Origin: Bacteroides fluxus YIT 12057
Lineage (GTDB): Bacteria > Bacteroidota > Bacteroidia > Bacteroidales > Bacteroidaceae
Reading direction: 5' to 3'
DNA length: 64,000 nt
NCBI RefSeq assembly: GCF_000195635.1
Contig: NZ_GL882689.1
Span: 186,001-250,000 of the forward strand
Below the pieces are notes generated by a model that saw only the letters and a program-made list of their open reading frames with translations, had not been told where the DNA came from and made no database searches. This document shows positions 24,306 to 33,824 of the stretch, piece after piece. A program made the translations under genes and the position numbers. Numbering within the stretch: position 1 is the first letter of the stretch; each line of letters starts with the position of its first letter.

Positions 24306-27224
24306 TTATTCCTTGTCCCTCATTTTAGGCTTGGTACATTGATCAACAAGATATGCTATAGATACGTAAGGGATGCCGGCATTGGTAGTCAGTCCGATTT
24401 CACAGGTACGGCTGTTGGAATAACCGATACTTATTCCGGCAGCCTCTATCTGTGGACGCAGTTTGCGCAAGGCATAAGCGTTCAGTTCGGGATAGGTAAA
24501 GCCCCGGTCACCTGCAAAACCACAACAACCTACTTCTTCGGGTATGAGGACGTGGGTAGAGCAGAGGTGTGCCAGTTCTATGAGCGTATTTGCCAGTCCC
24601 ATTTTCCGCATGGAACAAGTGATGTGAATGGCAACGGGACGGTCTGTCTGTGTGAATACCAGCTTGTCTTTCAAGAAGGTATAGATGAACTCTGCGGGTT
24701 CATAAAGTTTCATTTTCTTGATGGTTTCACGCATACGGTGCAAACACGGACTTTGATCGCAGAGAACAGGATATCTGCCTTGTTCACTGGCTTCCCAAAG
24801 GGCTGCTTCCAGTTCTGCGGACTTGCGGTCGGCAATGTCCGGCATGCCTTTGCTTTCCCAGATGGTACCGCAGCAGAGGCTTTCCATGTTGGCTGGAAAA
24901 ATTACTTCGTAACCGGCTTTTTGCAGCAGGGAGACCATCTTGTTGACCAATGGTTGTTCTACGGGAGATTTTTTGGGTAATCCCATGGTCTGGTTAATGC
25001 AGCTGGGAAAATAGACTACAGCCTCTTTCCCCTTGCCCTCTCCCCGATAGGGAAGGGAGCAAGGGGGAAGAGGCTTCGGCATGGCCGGAGTCCATAAAGG
25101 TACCCCTAATGCATTATGCATGCCTTTGGCAATATTGCTCATTGCTTTCGTTCCCAAAATGGAATGTCCGAAATTGGCCAAGCCTAATATGGGCCGCAAA
25201 GAACTTTTAATACCGGCAAAATGATTGGCGGCAAAATTACCGGCTTTATATCCCAGACTACCTTTAGGCAGCGCCCTCTGGCGGATCATGTGGGTAAGGT
25301 CACCGGTATTGATTCCCATCGGGCAGGACATGGAGCAGAGGCCGTCTCCGGCACAGGTCTGGTTTCCGGGATATTTGTATTGCTTTTCCAATAAAGCAAG
25401 GCGTTCCGGCTCCTTGCCGCTTTGCCTCAAGCGGGAGATTTCACGCTGCAGAACGATACGTTGGCGCGAAGAAAGTGTAAATCCGCAAGAGAGGCAATTT
25501 ACCTCACAGAACCCGCATTCGATGCACTTGTCTTCTGTCCCCCCTCGTAGCTCGTCCCTTGTAGCTAATAAAGGTAGCGGCTTGAAGTTTTTGATATGGC
25601 ACTGGGGGTCATCATTGAAGATGACACCGGGATTCAATAAACCCTTGGGGTCGAAGAGCGATTTGACAGCTTTCATGACCTCGAATGCCGCTTCTCCCCA
25701 TTCATAGCGTACGAAAGGAGCCATGTTGCGTCCCGTACCATGCTCGGCTTTCAACGAACCGTCATATTTGTCCACTACCAATGTCTTGACAGCGTTCATC
25801 AGGTCCTCATAGCGTTTTACTTCTTCATCACTGCCAAAAGACTGGTTGATGATGAAGTGATAATTCCCTTCCAAGGCATGTCCGTAGATGCAGGCATCGT
25901 CATATCCATGACGGGCGATGAGCTGTTGGAGTTCCACCGTAGCTTCGGGCAGGTTCTCGATATGGAAAGCGATATCCTCGATGAGGCAAGTTGTTCCCGG
26001 CTTGCGGGTACCGCCTACCGAAGGGAAAATACCGGAACGGATGGCCCAATATTGGGAGTATTCTTCCGGCTTGTCGGTAAAATGTACCGGGATATAGGTG
26101 TGGAAAGCGCGTAATACGCTTTCGATGGTGGTAATGTTCCGGTGCAGTTCTTCCGGTGTACGGGCTTTTGTTTCTGTCAGTACGGCAGTCAGACCGCTTT
26201 CGTCGCCGGGTTCCACTCCTGGGAGGATGGAAGATGCCACTTCACCTTTGTAACGCAGGAAAATGGGGTCGTTGACGGAGGCCAATGATTTCCAGTCGAG
26301 CAGTTCGGCGCCCTTTACGGTCCATTCGCCGGTTTCGTTGGTCACGTTCTTCAGGGCAACTACCGCACGGCAAGCTTCTTTGATGGTTTTGAAGTAAAGC
26401 ATGGCGCTCGCCTTGCACGGATAATCATATTCTGTTTTCATGGTAACTTCTGAAAGGAAGGCCAAGGTACCTTCCGAGCCGACCATGAGATGGGCTATGA
26501 TATCAAACGGGTCATCAAACCGGACGAAAGGCAGAAGGTTCAGTCCGGTTACATTCTTGATGGAATATTTATAGCGGATACGTTCCGCCAGCTTTTCGTC
26601 GGCGCGTACTTGGTCGCGCAGTTCGCAGATGCGGCGGATAAAATCGCGGTGTGTTACTTCAAAGGATGCGCGGCTTACCGGACAACCGGTATCCAATACA
26701 GTACCGTCTGCCAATACGATGCGGACGGACAGAAGTACTTTGTCGCTGTTGGCATGTGTGCCGCAGTTCATTCCGGAAGCATTGTTCATGACGATGCCGC
26801 CCACCATCGCACTCTTTACAGAGGCCGGGTCCGGTGCGAACTTACGGCCGTAGGGAGCGAGTATTTCGTTGACGCGTTGTCCGATGATGCCTGGTTGGAG
26901 GGTAATTTGCTCATGATCGGAAGACAAGGTATATTTTTCCCAATGTTTACCGGCTACAATAAGGATAGAATCACTGATGGCTTGCCCCGACAAACTGGTC
27001 CCTGCTGCCCGGAAGGTGACGGGCAGCCCGTGGCGGCTCGCCAGTTTCAGCAGTTGTGAAATTTCATCCTCGTTTTTCGAACGGATTACAATTCGGGGAA
27101 TCAGGCGGTAGAAACCTGCATCTGTTCCCCAAGCCAGCCGGCGAAGTTCGTCGGTATAAATTCTTTCTTGCGGAATGAATGGACGTGCTTCCTGTAGGAA
27201 AGCCATGTAACTGCGCTCTTTCAT
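24306..27224 (-). CDS. FAD-linked 2-hydroxyacid dehydrogenase with Fe-S domain, probable D-lactate dehydrogenase
   Basis: This 972-residue flavoprotein joins a GlcD-type FAD domain to an electron-transfer module. The FAD-binding region is near residues 60-180 (PVTFRAAGTSLSGQ, VGGIVMNNASGMNCGTH). The GlcD C-terminal domain has EHGTGRNMAPFVRYEWG. Two [4Fe-4S] motifs follow: CIECGFCEVNC near residue 565 and CAGDGLCSMSCP near 622. Two CCG-type motifs follow at about 781 (CCGTIWESKG) and 898 (CCGFAGDRGF). The same architecture occurs in YdiJ-type D-2-hydroxyglutarate and D-lactate dehydrogenases. In this cluster, D-lactate released by MurQ is the obvious substrate, with electrons passing to the quinone pool. 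Substrate choice is inferred from context. Confidence 0.82.
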   Translation of the reverse strand: MKERSYMAFLQEARPFIPQERIYTDELRRLAWGTDAGFYRLIPRIVIRSKNEDEISQLLKLASRHGLPVTFRAAGTSLSGQAISDSILIVAGKHWEKYTLSSDHEQITLQPGIIGQRVNEILAPYGRKFAPDPASVKSAMVGGIVMNNASGMNCGTHANSDKVLLSVRIVLADGTVLDTGCPVSRASFEVTHRDFIRRICELRDQVRADEKLAERIRYKYSIKNVTGLNLLPFVRFDDPFDIIAHLMVGSEGTLAFLSEVTMKTEYDYPCKASAMLYFKTIKEACRAVVALKNVTNETGEWTVKGAELLDWKSLASVNDPIFLRYKGEVASSILPGVEPGDESGLTAVLTETKARTPEELHRNITTIESVLRAFHTYIPVHFTDKPEEYSQYWAIRSGIFPSVGGTRKPGTTCLIEDIAFHIENLPEATVELQQLIARHGYDDACIYGHALEGNYHFIINQSFGSDEEVKRYEDLMNAVKTLVVDKYDGSLKAEHGTGRNMAPFVRYEWGEAAFEVMKAVKSLFDPKGLLNPGVIFNDDPQCHIKNFKPLPLLATRDELRGGTEDKCIECGFCEVNCLSCGFTLSSRQRIVLQREISRLRQSGKEPERLALLEKQYKYPGNQTCAGDGLCSMSCPMGINTGDLTHMIRQRALPKGSLGYKAGNFAANHFAGIKSSLRPILGLANFGHSILGTKAMSNIAKGMHNALGVPLWTPAMPKPLPPCSLPYRGEGKGKEAVVYFPSCINQTMGLPKKSPVEQPLVNKMVSLLQKAGYEVIFPANMESLCCGTIWESKGMPDIADRKSAELEAALWEASEQGRYPVLCDQSPCLHRMRETIKKMKLYEPAEFIYTFLKDKLVFTQTDRPVAIHITCSMRKMGLANTLIELAHLCSTHVLIPEEVGCCGFAGDRGFTYPELNAYALRKLRPQIEAAGISIGYSNSRTCEIGLTTNAGIPYVSIAYLVDQCTKPKMRDKE

Positions 27225-27335
27225 ATCTGTTTTTTTACTATCGTATCATTTCTCTTCAAAGTGGACTATAAACGGGTCTGATGGGGAGGTACCCTCTGTA
27301 TTGTCGCTATTTCTCCTCTTTGTTCGTCTGTAAAA

Positions 27336-28577
27336 CTATTTATATAAATAATACTTCTTCGACAACTTACGGAAGTCTTCAGCATCTTTATACCAGTAGT
27401 CGCGTATGTCCTCCCAGCGATTCCGCTTTGAGAAACGTTCGCGTATCTGCCGCGAACCGCTTACCTTGTCGAACATGTTGAAACGTCCCTTGTCGGCATG
27501 GCCAAATACGGCGCGGTCAGGATAGAGGGCAGCGACTTCCTGCATTACCAGGAATTGCAGGTCGCTCAACGGCGCTTTGCCGAAGTCCATGATGTGCACT
27601 TGCACACCTTGCAGCAATTCGCCTTTGCCTACACTGTAGAACGGTTTCAAGTACATCGGCCTGAATATGACTCCCGGAACTTTCAAACTGTTCAGGTTTC
27701 TGGCAAGTTTTTCTGCTTCTACCCATTCGGCGGCGAACATCTGGAACGGAATGGTGTAACCGACACCGATGGACATATAGCCCAATTCACCCAGAATACC
27801 GCTGACGGGATAAAAGAATGCCGAGTGGGGATGTGGAATGTGGGGTGAAGAAGGTACCCACTGCAGTCCGGTCTGAGTATAGTCCATTTTACGCTTCCAA
27901 CCTTTCATTTTGACGATCTGCAAGTTGCATTGTTCTCCATCCTTCAACATCTTTTCACCGTTCAGCATCAATGCTAACTCACCGCAAGTGAGCCCGTAAA
28001 GGTACGGAATTTTAAATTGGCTGACAAAAGAAATGCAATCATCTTCGACCAGGTTGCCTTCAATTTTCAGTCCGCCTACGGGGTTGGGACGATCCAGTAC
28101 GATGAACTCCTTGCCGTTCTCGGCAGCGGCTTCCATGGCAAGCCCCATGGTACTGATGTAGGTAAATGAACGGCAGCCGATGTCCTGGATGTCATAGACC
28201 AATACGTCAATGTCTTTCAGCATATCGGGAGTGGCTTTGCGGGTTTTTCCGTAAAGTGAATAGACAGGAAGCCCGGTTGAGGCATCTTTTATGTCTGTCA
28301 CATGGTCTCCGGCATGTACGTCACCGCGTACACCATGTTCCGGTCCGTAAAGTGCAACAAGGTTCACATTCGGTGCTTCATGCAGGATGTCGATCGTTGA
28401 TTTCATCTGATTGTCCACGCCTGTAGGATTGGTAATCAATCCTACCCGTTTGCCTTCCAGGCATTTGAAGCTCTGCTCTTTCAGTACTTCGATGCCGGTC
28501 TTGATTCTTATTTTTTGAGCCTGTGCCACACTTGCGCAAAGCAGGCAGAGCAGGGATAGTATAATAATCTTTTTCAT
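27336..28577 (-). CDS. namZ: NamZ-type exo-beta-N-acetylmuramidase (DUF1343, GH171), copy 1
   Basis: This 413-residue exported protein has a signal peptide (MKKIIILSLLCLLCASVAQA). DUF1343 proteins such as NamZ release MurNAc from the non-reducing end of peptidoglycan fragments. Family motifs are visible: GKRVGLITNPTGVD, ALYGPEHGVRGDVHAGDHV, VLVYDIQDIGCRSFTY, VLDRPNPVGG and LTCGELALMLNGE. The length is close to the family norm of about 400. It lies between the ampG-like gene and the flavoprotein gene on the same strand. A second copy (40337-41503) begins the cluster. Two NamZ forms with different preferences have been described in Tannerella forsythia; which copy matches which cannot be told here. 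Confidence 0.9.
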   Translation of the reverse strand: MKKIIILSLLCLLCASVAQAQKIRIKTGIEVLKEQSFKCLEGKRVGLITNPTGVDNQMKSTIDILHEAPNVNLVALYGPEHGVRGDVHAGDHVTDIKDASTGLPVYSLYGKTRKATPDMLKDIDVLVYDIQDIGCRSFTYISTMGLAMEAAAENGKEFIVLDRPNPVGGLKIEGNLVEDDCISFVSQFKIPYLYGLTCGELALMLNGEKMLKDGEQCNLQIVKMKGWKRKMDYTQTGLQWVPSSPHIPHPHSAFFYPVSGILGELGYMSIGVGYTIPFQMFAAEWVEAEKLARNLNSLKVPGVIFRPMYLKPFYSVGKGELLQGVQVHIMDFGKAPLSDLQFLVMQEVAALYPDRAVFGHADKGRFNMFDKVSGSRQIRERFSKRNRWEDIRDYWYKDAEDFRKLSKKYYLYK

Positions 28578-28611
28578 TACTAATCATTAATCATTAAATA
28601 TTCATCCCTAA

Positions 28612-29934
28612 TCACTTTTTCCCATATTGCGGGTCTATCCTTCTGTCTGCAAAAATGGTGACGATAATTGTAGCGAAACAGCATATCATTACCAGCCAGA
28701 AGAAGTCGGTATATCCGATAGCTTCTTGAATATACCCTGCAAACATGCCCGGAATCATCATGCTCAGTGCCATGAATGCGGTACAGATGGCGTAGTGGGA
28801 TGTTTTGAATTCACCCTCGGAGAAGTACATCATGTAGAGCATGTAGGCAGTGAAGCCAAAGCCGTAACCGAACTGCTCGATGGCGATGGCGGTGGAGATG
28901 GCAAACAGGTTATCGGGCTGGACAATGGCAAGATAGACAAATGTCAGGCATGGCAGCGTCATACATCCTGCCATCCACCAGATGGATTTTTTCAACCCGA
29001 TGCGCGATGCGAACAGTCCTCCCAGAATACCGCCCAAGGTGAGGAATATGACTCCGATGGTACCATATACGATACCTACTTCTGCGGTAGAGAGTTCCAG
29101 ACCTCCCGATTCCTTGGAAGCTACAAGGAAAGGCATGCACATCTTAATGAGGAATGCTTCCGGCAGGCGGTAGAGCAGCATGAATACGATAGCCAGCAAT
29201 GCACCCGGTTTGGTGAAATAGGTGGCGAATGTTCGTCCGAACTCTCTGAAGATGGCTCCTGCGGTGGCGGCATCGGCTGCCAGTGTTGACTTGTCCGAAG
29301 TTGGTTTGGGGACTGCAAAGAGATGATAGAATGTCACCAGGCTGAACAGAACGGCTGTAACCAGCATCGTGATAGTCCATGACAGCGGAATGTTCTCGGT
29401 TCTCAGTTCGATGGCACCGGCAATGGCTACGAGCACTCCTTGTCCGAAGATGGAGGCAAGCCGGTAGAAAGTGCTTCGGATACCCACGAAGGCTGCCTGG
29501 TCACTCTGTTTCAGTGCCAGCATGTAGAAGCCGTCAGCGGCAATGTCGTGTGTGGCAGAGGCGAAAGCCGTGATGATGAACAGCATCAGTGTGATGCTGA
29601 ACATACTGATGGGAGTTGTTCCGGCAGCCATAGTCGCCTCGTCCGGTCGTGGAATGGACAGCGTCAGCAGGATGAATGCCACGGACATCAGAATCTGCAT
29701 GGAAAGGGTCCACCATCTTTTGGTCTTGATGATGTCGACAAACGGGCTCCAGAAAGGTTTGATGGTCCAGGGCAGATAGAGCAGGCTTGTAAACAAGGCC
29801 ATCTCTCCGTTCGGTACGCCCATCTTGGTAAACATCATTACGGAGATGTTGTTTACGATGAAATACGGAATGCCTTGTGCAAAGTACAGGGTAGGTACCC
29901 ATGCCCATGGCGATATGTTTTTTGTATGGTTCAT
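28612..29934 (-). CDS. ampG: AmpG-like muropeptide permease (MFS)
   Basis: This 440-residue inner-membrane protein has about 12 hydrophobic helices. Its start (SPWAWVPTLYFAQGIPYFIV) and LYLPWTIKPFWSPFVDIIKTK are typical of AmpG, the proton-driven importer of GlcNAc-anhydroMurNAc muropeptides. Family membership (MFS, AmpG subgroup) is clear. Whether it carries anhydro-muropeptides, disaccharides or free sugars is inferred from the salvage setting. It lies 34 bp before namZ and 25 bp after the SpoIID-like gene on the same strand. Confidence 0.87.
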   Translation of the reverse strand: MNHTKNISPWAWVPTLYFAQGIPYFIVNNISVMMFTKMGVPNGEMALFTSLLYLPWTIKPFWSPFVDIIKTKRWWTLSMQILMSVAFILLTLSIPRPDEATMAAGTTPISMFSITLMLFIITAFASATHDIAADGFYMLALKQSDQAAFVGIRSTFYRLASIFGQGVLVAIAGAIELRTENIPLSWTITMLVTAVLFSLVTFYHLFAVPKPTSDKSTLAADAATAGAIFREFGRTFATYFTKPGALLAIVFMLLYRLPEAFLIKMCMPFLVASKESGGLELSTAEVGIVYGTIGVIFLTLGGILGGLFASRIGLKKSIWWMAGCMTLPCLTFVYLAIVQPDNLFAISTAIAIEQFGYGFGFTAYMLYMMYFSEGEFKTSHYAICTAFMALSMMIPGMFAGYIQEAIGYTDFFWLVMICCFATIIVTIFADRRIDPQYGKK

Positions 29935-29959
29935 GATATTGGTTTATTTGTCTGTTAGT

Positions 29960-31297
29960 TTACTCGTACAGTTTGTCGATGTTGGCACCTATATAGTAGT
30001 GTAGCAGTATTGCATCATATTTATATCCTTGCTCGCCCATCACGGCTGCGCCTATCTGGCAAAGTCCCACGCCATGGCCCCAACCGGCTCCGGTGAGGAT
30101 AAAACGCCCGGGAATGCCTTCGGGAGAAATATCTTCCTTATCGACTACAAAGGCAGAGCTGTAGAGGTGGGAGGGAGATAGTGTACGGCGAATTTCCAAT
30201 TCTTTTCCGATAGTGAGTGTTCTTTGGCTACCCACGATTTTCAGTTTCCATAGGCGTGCGGATGTTCCGCGGGCTACGGGAATAAGATCGATAATTTGTC
30301 CGTAATCGATGCCGGAACGTTCCTTTATCAACTTGGAAAGTTCATCTTGGGTATATTCCACTTTCCAACGGTAGAAGTCTGTCGTCTCTTGGTCATAGTT
30401 GTTGAGTACTTGAGAGAGGATTTTCTTGTCAGTAGTATTGCAGAAAGCTTTCGGTGAGGTACGTATCCAACGGTCGGCCTCTACCTCCCGGGTAAGGTCG
30501 GGCAGTGTCCCGTTATCTGCTTTCCCGTTTTCCGTCCGGTAGTCCCTTTGTTTGGCAAGATAGGGATATTTGATATCTTCCCAGCAATATTGGAATTCTT
30601 CGAAGGCGCCGCCGCAACATTTGGAGAAGCGGGCGTCACAAATCTTGCCGTCCGATGTCAATACTTGTCCGCGCGTGGCTGCAATGGCCTGTTTCACGAT
30701 ATCCGTGGAGGCACGGGTGATGCCTTGGTAACGTTGGCAATGATCATCGGCACAGACGTCAAAACGGGTATGGTCTTCTCTGTCATACCAACGGATCAGT
30801 TCTTCTTCGGTCTGTGTGAAAGCCGAGTAATCGGCATGAGTTTCCGTGATTTCCTTATTCTTCTGTATTTGGGCGAGTAGCCAGCTGCGGGATATCACTG
30901 CATGGGCCTTCAGCAATTCCAAAGATGCGGTAGCACTCATCTCCGAAGAAATTACGCTGGTCAGGTAATCTTCCACGCGGATGACATTGATACCGGTGAG
31001 CTTGCCGTTTTCAACAATAATCTTCAAGGCACCGAGGAAACGCTGGTCCTCTTTGCGTTCCCAATGGAAGTTGATTCCGATGGTTACGTCCAATAGTTCA
31101 AAGGCATCTGTCTGCTCATGCCGGGGTTCGAACAGGAGTTCTTCATAACGGCGTCCGTTCCAGAGTATCTTACCCTCATCGTAGGTAACCACTTGTTTGC
31201 CGCTTATTTCCGTACCGTCTATCAGATATGTATTTAGTAAAACGAACTCAATCTGAGGTTCAAATAAGATACCTACATGTACTTTGGGCTCTTTCAT
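29960..31297 (-). CDS. SpoIID/LytB-domain protein without a signal peptide
   Basis: This 445-residue protein carries a SpoIID domain; clostridial SpoIID is a lytic transglycosylase acting on denuded glycan. I start at 31297 (MKEPKVHVGILFEPQIEF), 16 bp after the upstream stop. The longer frame to 31393 would overlap the previous gene and adds a low-complexity tail. The catalytic glutamate is expected in VISSEMSATASLELLKAHAV. Candidate zinc ligands are in FSKCCGGAFEE, and GAGWGHGVGLCQIGA is the SpoIID C-terminal signature. No signal peptide or membrane helix is visible from either start, which would place it in the cytoplasm, unusual for the family. It sits between the DUF4922 and ampG genes. 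Confidence 0.85.
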   Translation of the reverse strand: MKEPKVHVGILFEPQIEFVLLNTYLIDGTEISGKQVVTYDEGKILWNGRRYEELLFEPRHEQTDAFELLDVTIGINFHWERKEDQRFLGALKIIVENGKLTGINVIRVEDYLTSVISSEMSATASLELLKAHAVISRSWLLAQIQKNKEITETHADYSAFTQTEEELIRWYDREDHTRFDVCADDHCQRYQGITRASTDIVKQAIAATRGQVLTSDGKICDARFSKCCGGAFEEFQYCWEDIKYPYLAKQRDYRTENGKADNGTLPDLTREVEADRWIRTSPKAFCNTTDKKILSQVLNNYDQETTDFYRWKVEYTQDELSKLIKERSGIDYGQIIDLIPVARGTSARLWKLKIVGSQRTLTIGKELEIRRTLSPSHLYSSAFVVDKEDISPEGIPGRFILTGAGWGHGVGLCQIGAAVMGEQGYKYDAILLHYYIGANIDKLYE

Positions 31298-31313
31298 AAC
31301 GATATTCAAGTTT

Positions 31314-32246
31314 TTAGATTTGTTCTTTAATGTGTTGTCTGAGTTGCTGGAAGTCGGATGCGGAAAGGCAGACTTCACTGAGAATCTGTGCAATATCTCC
31401 GGCAGTAATTTTCAGAAAATCCTTTTCTACGGGAGTGATAAAGACACCGCCCAAATCCACGGAGGCAGGACTGCTCAACAGGTTTGCATCGCCTTCGGCC
31501 GTATAGCATGCGGGGCGGTGTTTTGCACGCGGGAATATGAAGACAACCCATTTGCCGGTTTCATACATGGCGAGTACATTCATCATAGGCTCTTCCTCAC
31601 CGGGTTTTACGGGAAGCGAACGGTAAATGAGGCCGAACAGTTTTTCGGCTGTATCCTTACCGGATGATTCGATGACCAACGTAGCACGCGGTGCGTCATC
31701 CAGATACCAGAGTGAGGCGTCCTTGTAATCGGCGATCTTACCTGCGATCTGGCTTCTCCAAGCTTTCTCGATTGGCATGAATCCTTTATTCCCGGCTTGG
31801 AAATGGGCATGGTCGGGAGCGGAGGCACCGCATTTCGGACCGTTGTAGAAAATGGTGTATTCAGAGAGCGCCTGTGCCAGGTCGAGCATATCGCTGAAGC
31901 GTACGGCAATACGCTGGTCCACGTGCTCCGTTTCCGGTATCGTCAGATGGCGGGGGAAGATGGGGAACGGGTTTACCAGTATATTGTAGTGACCTTCAAA
32001 CGGGATCCCTTTCTGTACGGGGGGTAAGTTTGCCGGACACAAAAAGCATTTCCGTTCCCGGATGGACTTGGCATCTACCTTAGCTCCGGAAGAGACAATG
32101 CGGGCAGGATTGAACTGTACCTTATAAGGAATACCGTTCACATCCAGTTCCTTTACCTGTACCCCGGAGAGAGCGGCATAATTGTTGCGTGCCGTCTCCC
32201 AGGAAGACAGTTGTTCGGTCAGAAGATTGTTTATCATTCGATTCAT
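31314..32246 (-). CDS. DUF4922 protein, GalT/HIT-like nucleotidyltransferase fold
   Basis: This 310-residue cytoplasmic protein belongs to a family named only as DUF4922. It resembles the galactose-1-phosphate uridylyltransferase/HIT superfamily. The motif APDHAHFQAG gives H146-x-H148-x-Q150, the HxHxQ active-site pattern. A CFLCPANLPPVQ segment near residue 67 resembles the zinc-binding and substrate loop of GalT-type enzymes, and FEGHYNILVNPFPIFPRHLTI (shown split) has their strand pattern. A nucleotidyl transfer or phosphorolysis on a sugar phosphate or sugar nucleotide is therefore likely. In a salvage cluster it could act on MurNAc- or GlcNAc-derived phosphates, but no substrate is known to me. 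Confidence 0.75.
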   Translation of the reverse strand: MNRMINNLLTEQLSSWETARNNYAALSGVQVKELDVNGIPYKVQFNPARIVSSGAKVDAKSIRERKCFLCPANLPPVQKGIPFEGHYNILVNPFPIFPRHLTIPETEHVDQRIAVRFSDMLDLAQALSEYTIFYNGPKCGASAPDHAHFQAGNKGFMPIEKAWRSQIAGKIADYKDASLWYLDDAPRATLVIESSGKDTAEKLFGLIYRSLPVKPGEEEPMMNVLAMYETGKWVVFIFPRAKHRPACYTAEGDANLLSSPASVDLGGVFITPVEKDFLKITAGDIAQILSEVCLSASDFQQLRQHIKEQI

Positions 32247-32336
32247 TCTGTTTATTTACAATTTATTCCCTACGGCCATGACATATCCTTTATCTTTGGC
32301 ACGATAGGTACGTTGGCAATTTACGATATGCGGAAG

Positions 32337-33797
32337 TTACTTCTGCCGGTTCAGCGTAACCCGTGCTCGTAACTCCCAAGTGCGGATGCGGTCTTTGTAT
32401 AAGTTGTGACCGTTCATCTTTACGATGTCAAGGGACGCATCCGAATTGTCATCCCAGCGGCGGCAGAGATATACAACGTCATATACACGGCCGATCTGGT
32501 ATTGGCGGGAAAAATTCAATCCTAAGGCATAATCCTCACCGTAACTGGTGTTGGGCACTTTGATTTCACGGAGCACCGGTGTGTAAAACGCGCGGGGAGC
32601 GCCCAGGCCATTGATGCGTAATGCATTGTTGCGTCCGTTTTCGGGTGTCCATTCCTTATGGTCAATGATGCCCGGAGCAATCATGTTCATATTGAAGTCT
32701 GTCATCATGTAGGTACCTACCACCATGGCACAGTTTTGTTCATAGAAAGCACGTACCATGATGCTTAGGGTGTTTTCATCTTTGTATACATCGTCGCTGT
32801 CCAGTTGCACGGCAAACTTGCCGCACTTGGGATGGTGTACGCCCATGTTCCAGCAACCGCCGATTCCGAGGTCGTTTCGTTCGGGAATAAGATGGATGAG
32901 GCGTTTGTCATCTTTGAATTCATCGATGGCCTCGGTGGTGCCGTCTGTGGAATGGTTGTCAATGATGATGAGGTTGTACTTGAAATCGGTTTTCTGGTTC
33001 AGTACGGATCTGATGGCGTCGCGGATGGTGCGGATGCGGTTTCGTACCGGGATGATGACGGAGGCTTCATACTCAAAATTGCCTGCCGAGAATTCTATCT
33101 GCTTGAATTCCGGTTCCAGGTATCCGCCGATTTCTTTCAGATGCTCGGTGCAGGCTTTTTCCATCTCAATCTGGCGGTCACGGTTTCTGGGATCGACGTA
33201 ATCGAATATTTTCTCACCGCTTTTGCGGTTGTCGTTCTCTATTTCACTGTAAAGGTATTCATTGATATGCACCAATTCTGATAGTTGGCTCAGTTTCAAG
33301 CGTAAGTCGTAAAGACCGGCGAAGTGATACTCTGACTTCATCTTTCCGGCGGCTTCTTTTAGTTTTTTAGTATTGAACAAGAGTACGGAGCCGAAGTTGA
33401 AGTCATCTCTCAATGAACCGAATTGATAGTCGATGACCGGGGCGTTGCTCTGTTTGCCGTCAGCTATCTGGTAATGGTCGGCATACACCATGCCGGCTTT
33501 GGAGTCTTCCAGAATGTGTATCATGCGTTCCAGAGCAAACATACCCATTTCAAGCGTGGTCTCTTTGGTGTAGAGCAAGGCATAGTCAGCTTCGGCAGCG
33601 TGTGCCATCGTCTGTATCATCATGCTGCTGAAAGGATATTCCGTTCTTATGATTTTACAGCCGGGCAGTTCTTCGGGGTTAGCGTCTGTGGTTATCAAAA
33701 AGACCTCCTTTACGAGTCCTGTAGCCTGCAATCCTGCGACAGTTTTTTCTACTTCTTCTTTTCCTGCATAAGGAAGAAAGCAACTGATTTTCTTCAT
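32337..33797 (-). CDS. Two-domain glycosyltransferase, GT2/GT-A fold
   Basis: This 486-residue cytoplasmic protein has a degenerate N-terminal GT-A-like half (residues 1-220, ISCFLPYAGKEEVEKTVAGL) and a canonical GT2 half from about residue 245. The canonical half has YEASVIIPVRNRIRTIRDAI, LIIIDNHSTDGTTEAIDEF, the DxD-type VQLDSDDVY and a GEDYALGL acceptor-site motif. No membrane segment is visible. The acceptor and sugar donor are unknown. It lies between the phosphoesterase and DUF4922 genes within the cluster, so a role on a recycled cell-wall sugar or on an envelope glycan is possible. The N-terminal half lacks the DxD and may be structural. Confidence 0.8.
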   Translation of the reverse strand: MKKISCFLPYAGKEEVEKTVAGLQATGLVKEVFLITTDANPEELPGCKIIRTEYPFSSMMIQTMAHAAEADYALLYTKETTLEMGMFALERMIHILEDSKAGMVYADHYQIADGKQSNAPVIDYQFGSLRDDFNFGSVLLFNTKKLKEAAGKMKSEYHFAGLYDLRLKLSQLSELVHINEYLYSEIENDNRKSGEKIFDYVDPRNRDRQIEMEKACTEHLKEIGGYLEPEFKQIEFSAGNFEYEASVIIPVRNRIRTIRDAIRSVLNQKTDFKYNLIIIDNHSTDGTTEAIDEFKDDKRLIHLIPERNDLGIGGCWNMGVHHPKCGKFAVQLDSDDVYKDENTLSIMVRAFYEQNCAMVVGTYMMTDFNMNMIAPGIIDHKEWTPENGRNNALRINGLGAPRAFYTPVLREIKVPNTSYGEDYALGLNFSRQYQIGRVYDVVYLCRRWDDNSDASLDIVKMNGHNLYKDRIRTWELRARVTLNRQK

Positions 33798-33824
33798 AAT
33801 GTATTTTCTTTTAATTTCTGATTC

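Noticed and set aside
31298..31393. Upstream start for the SpoIID-like gene at 31393
   Set aside because: It would overlap the end of the DUF4922 gene and adds a Ser/Asn/Lys-rich tail without signal-peptide character.
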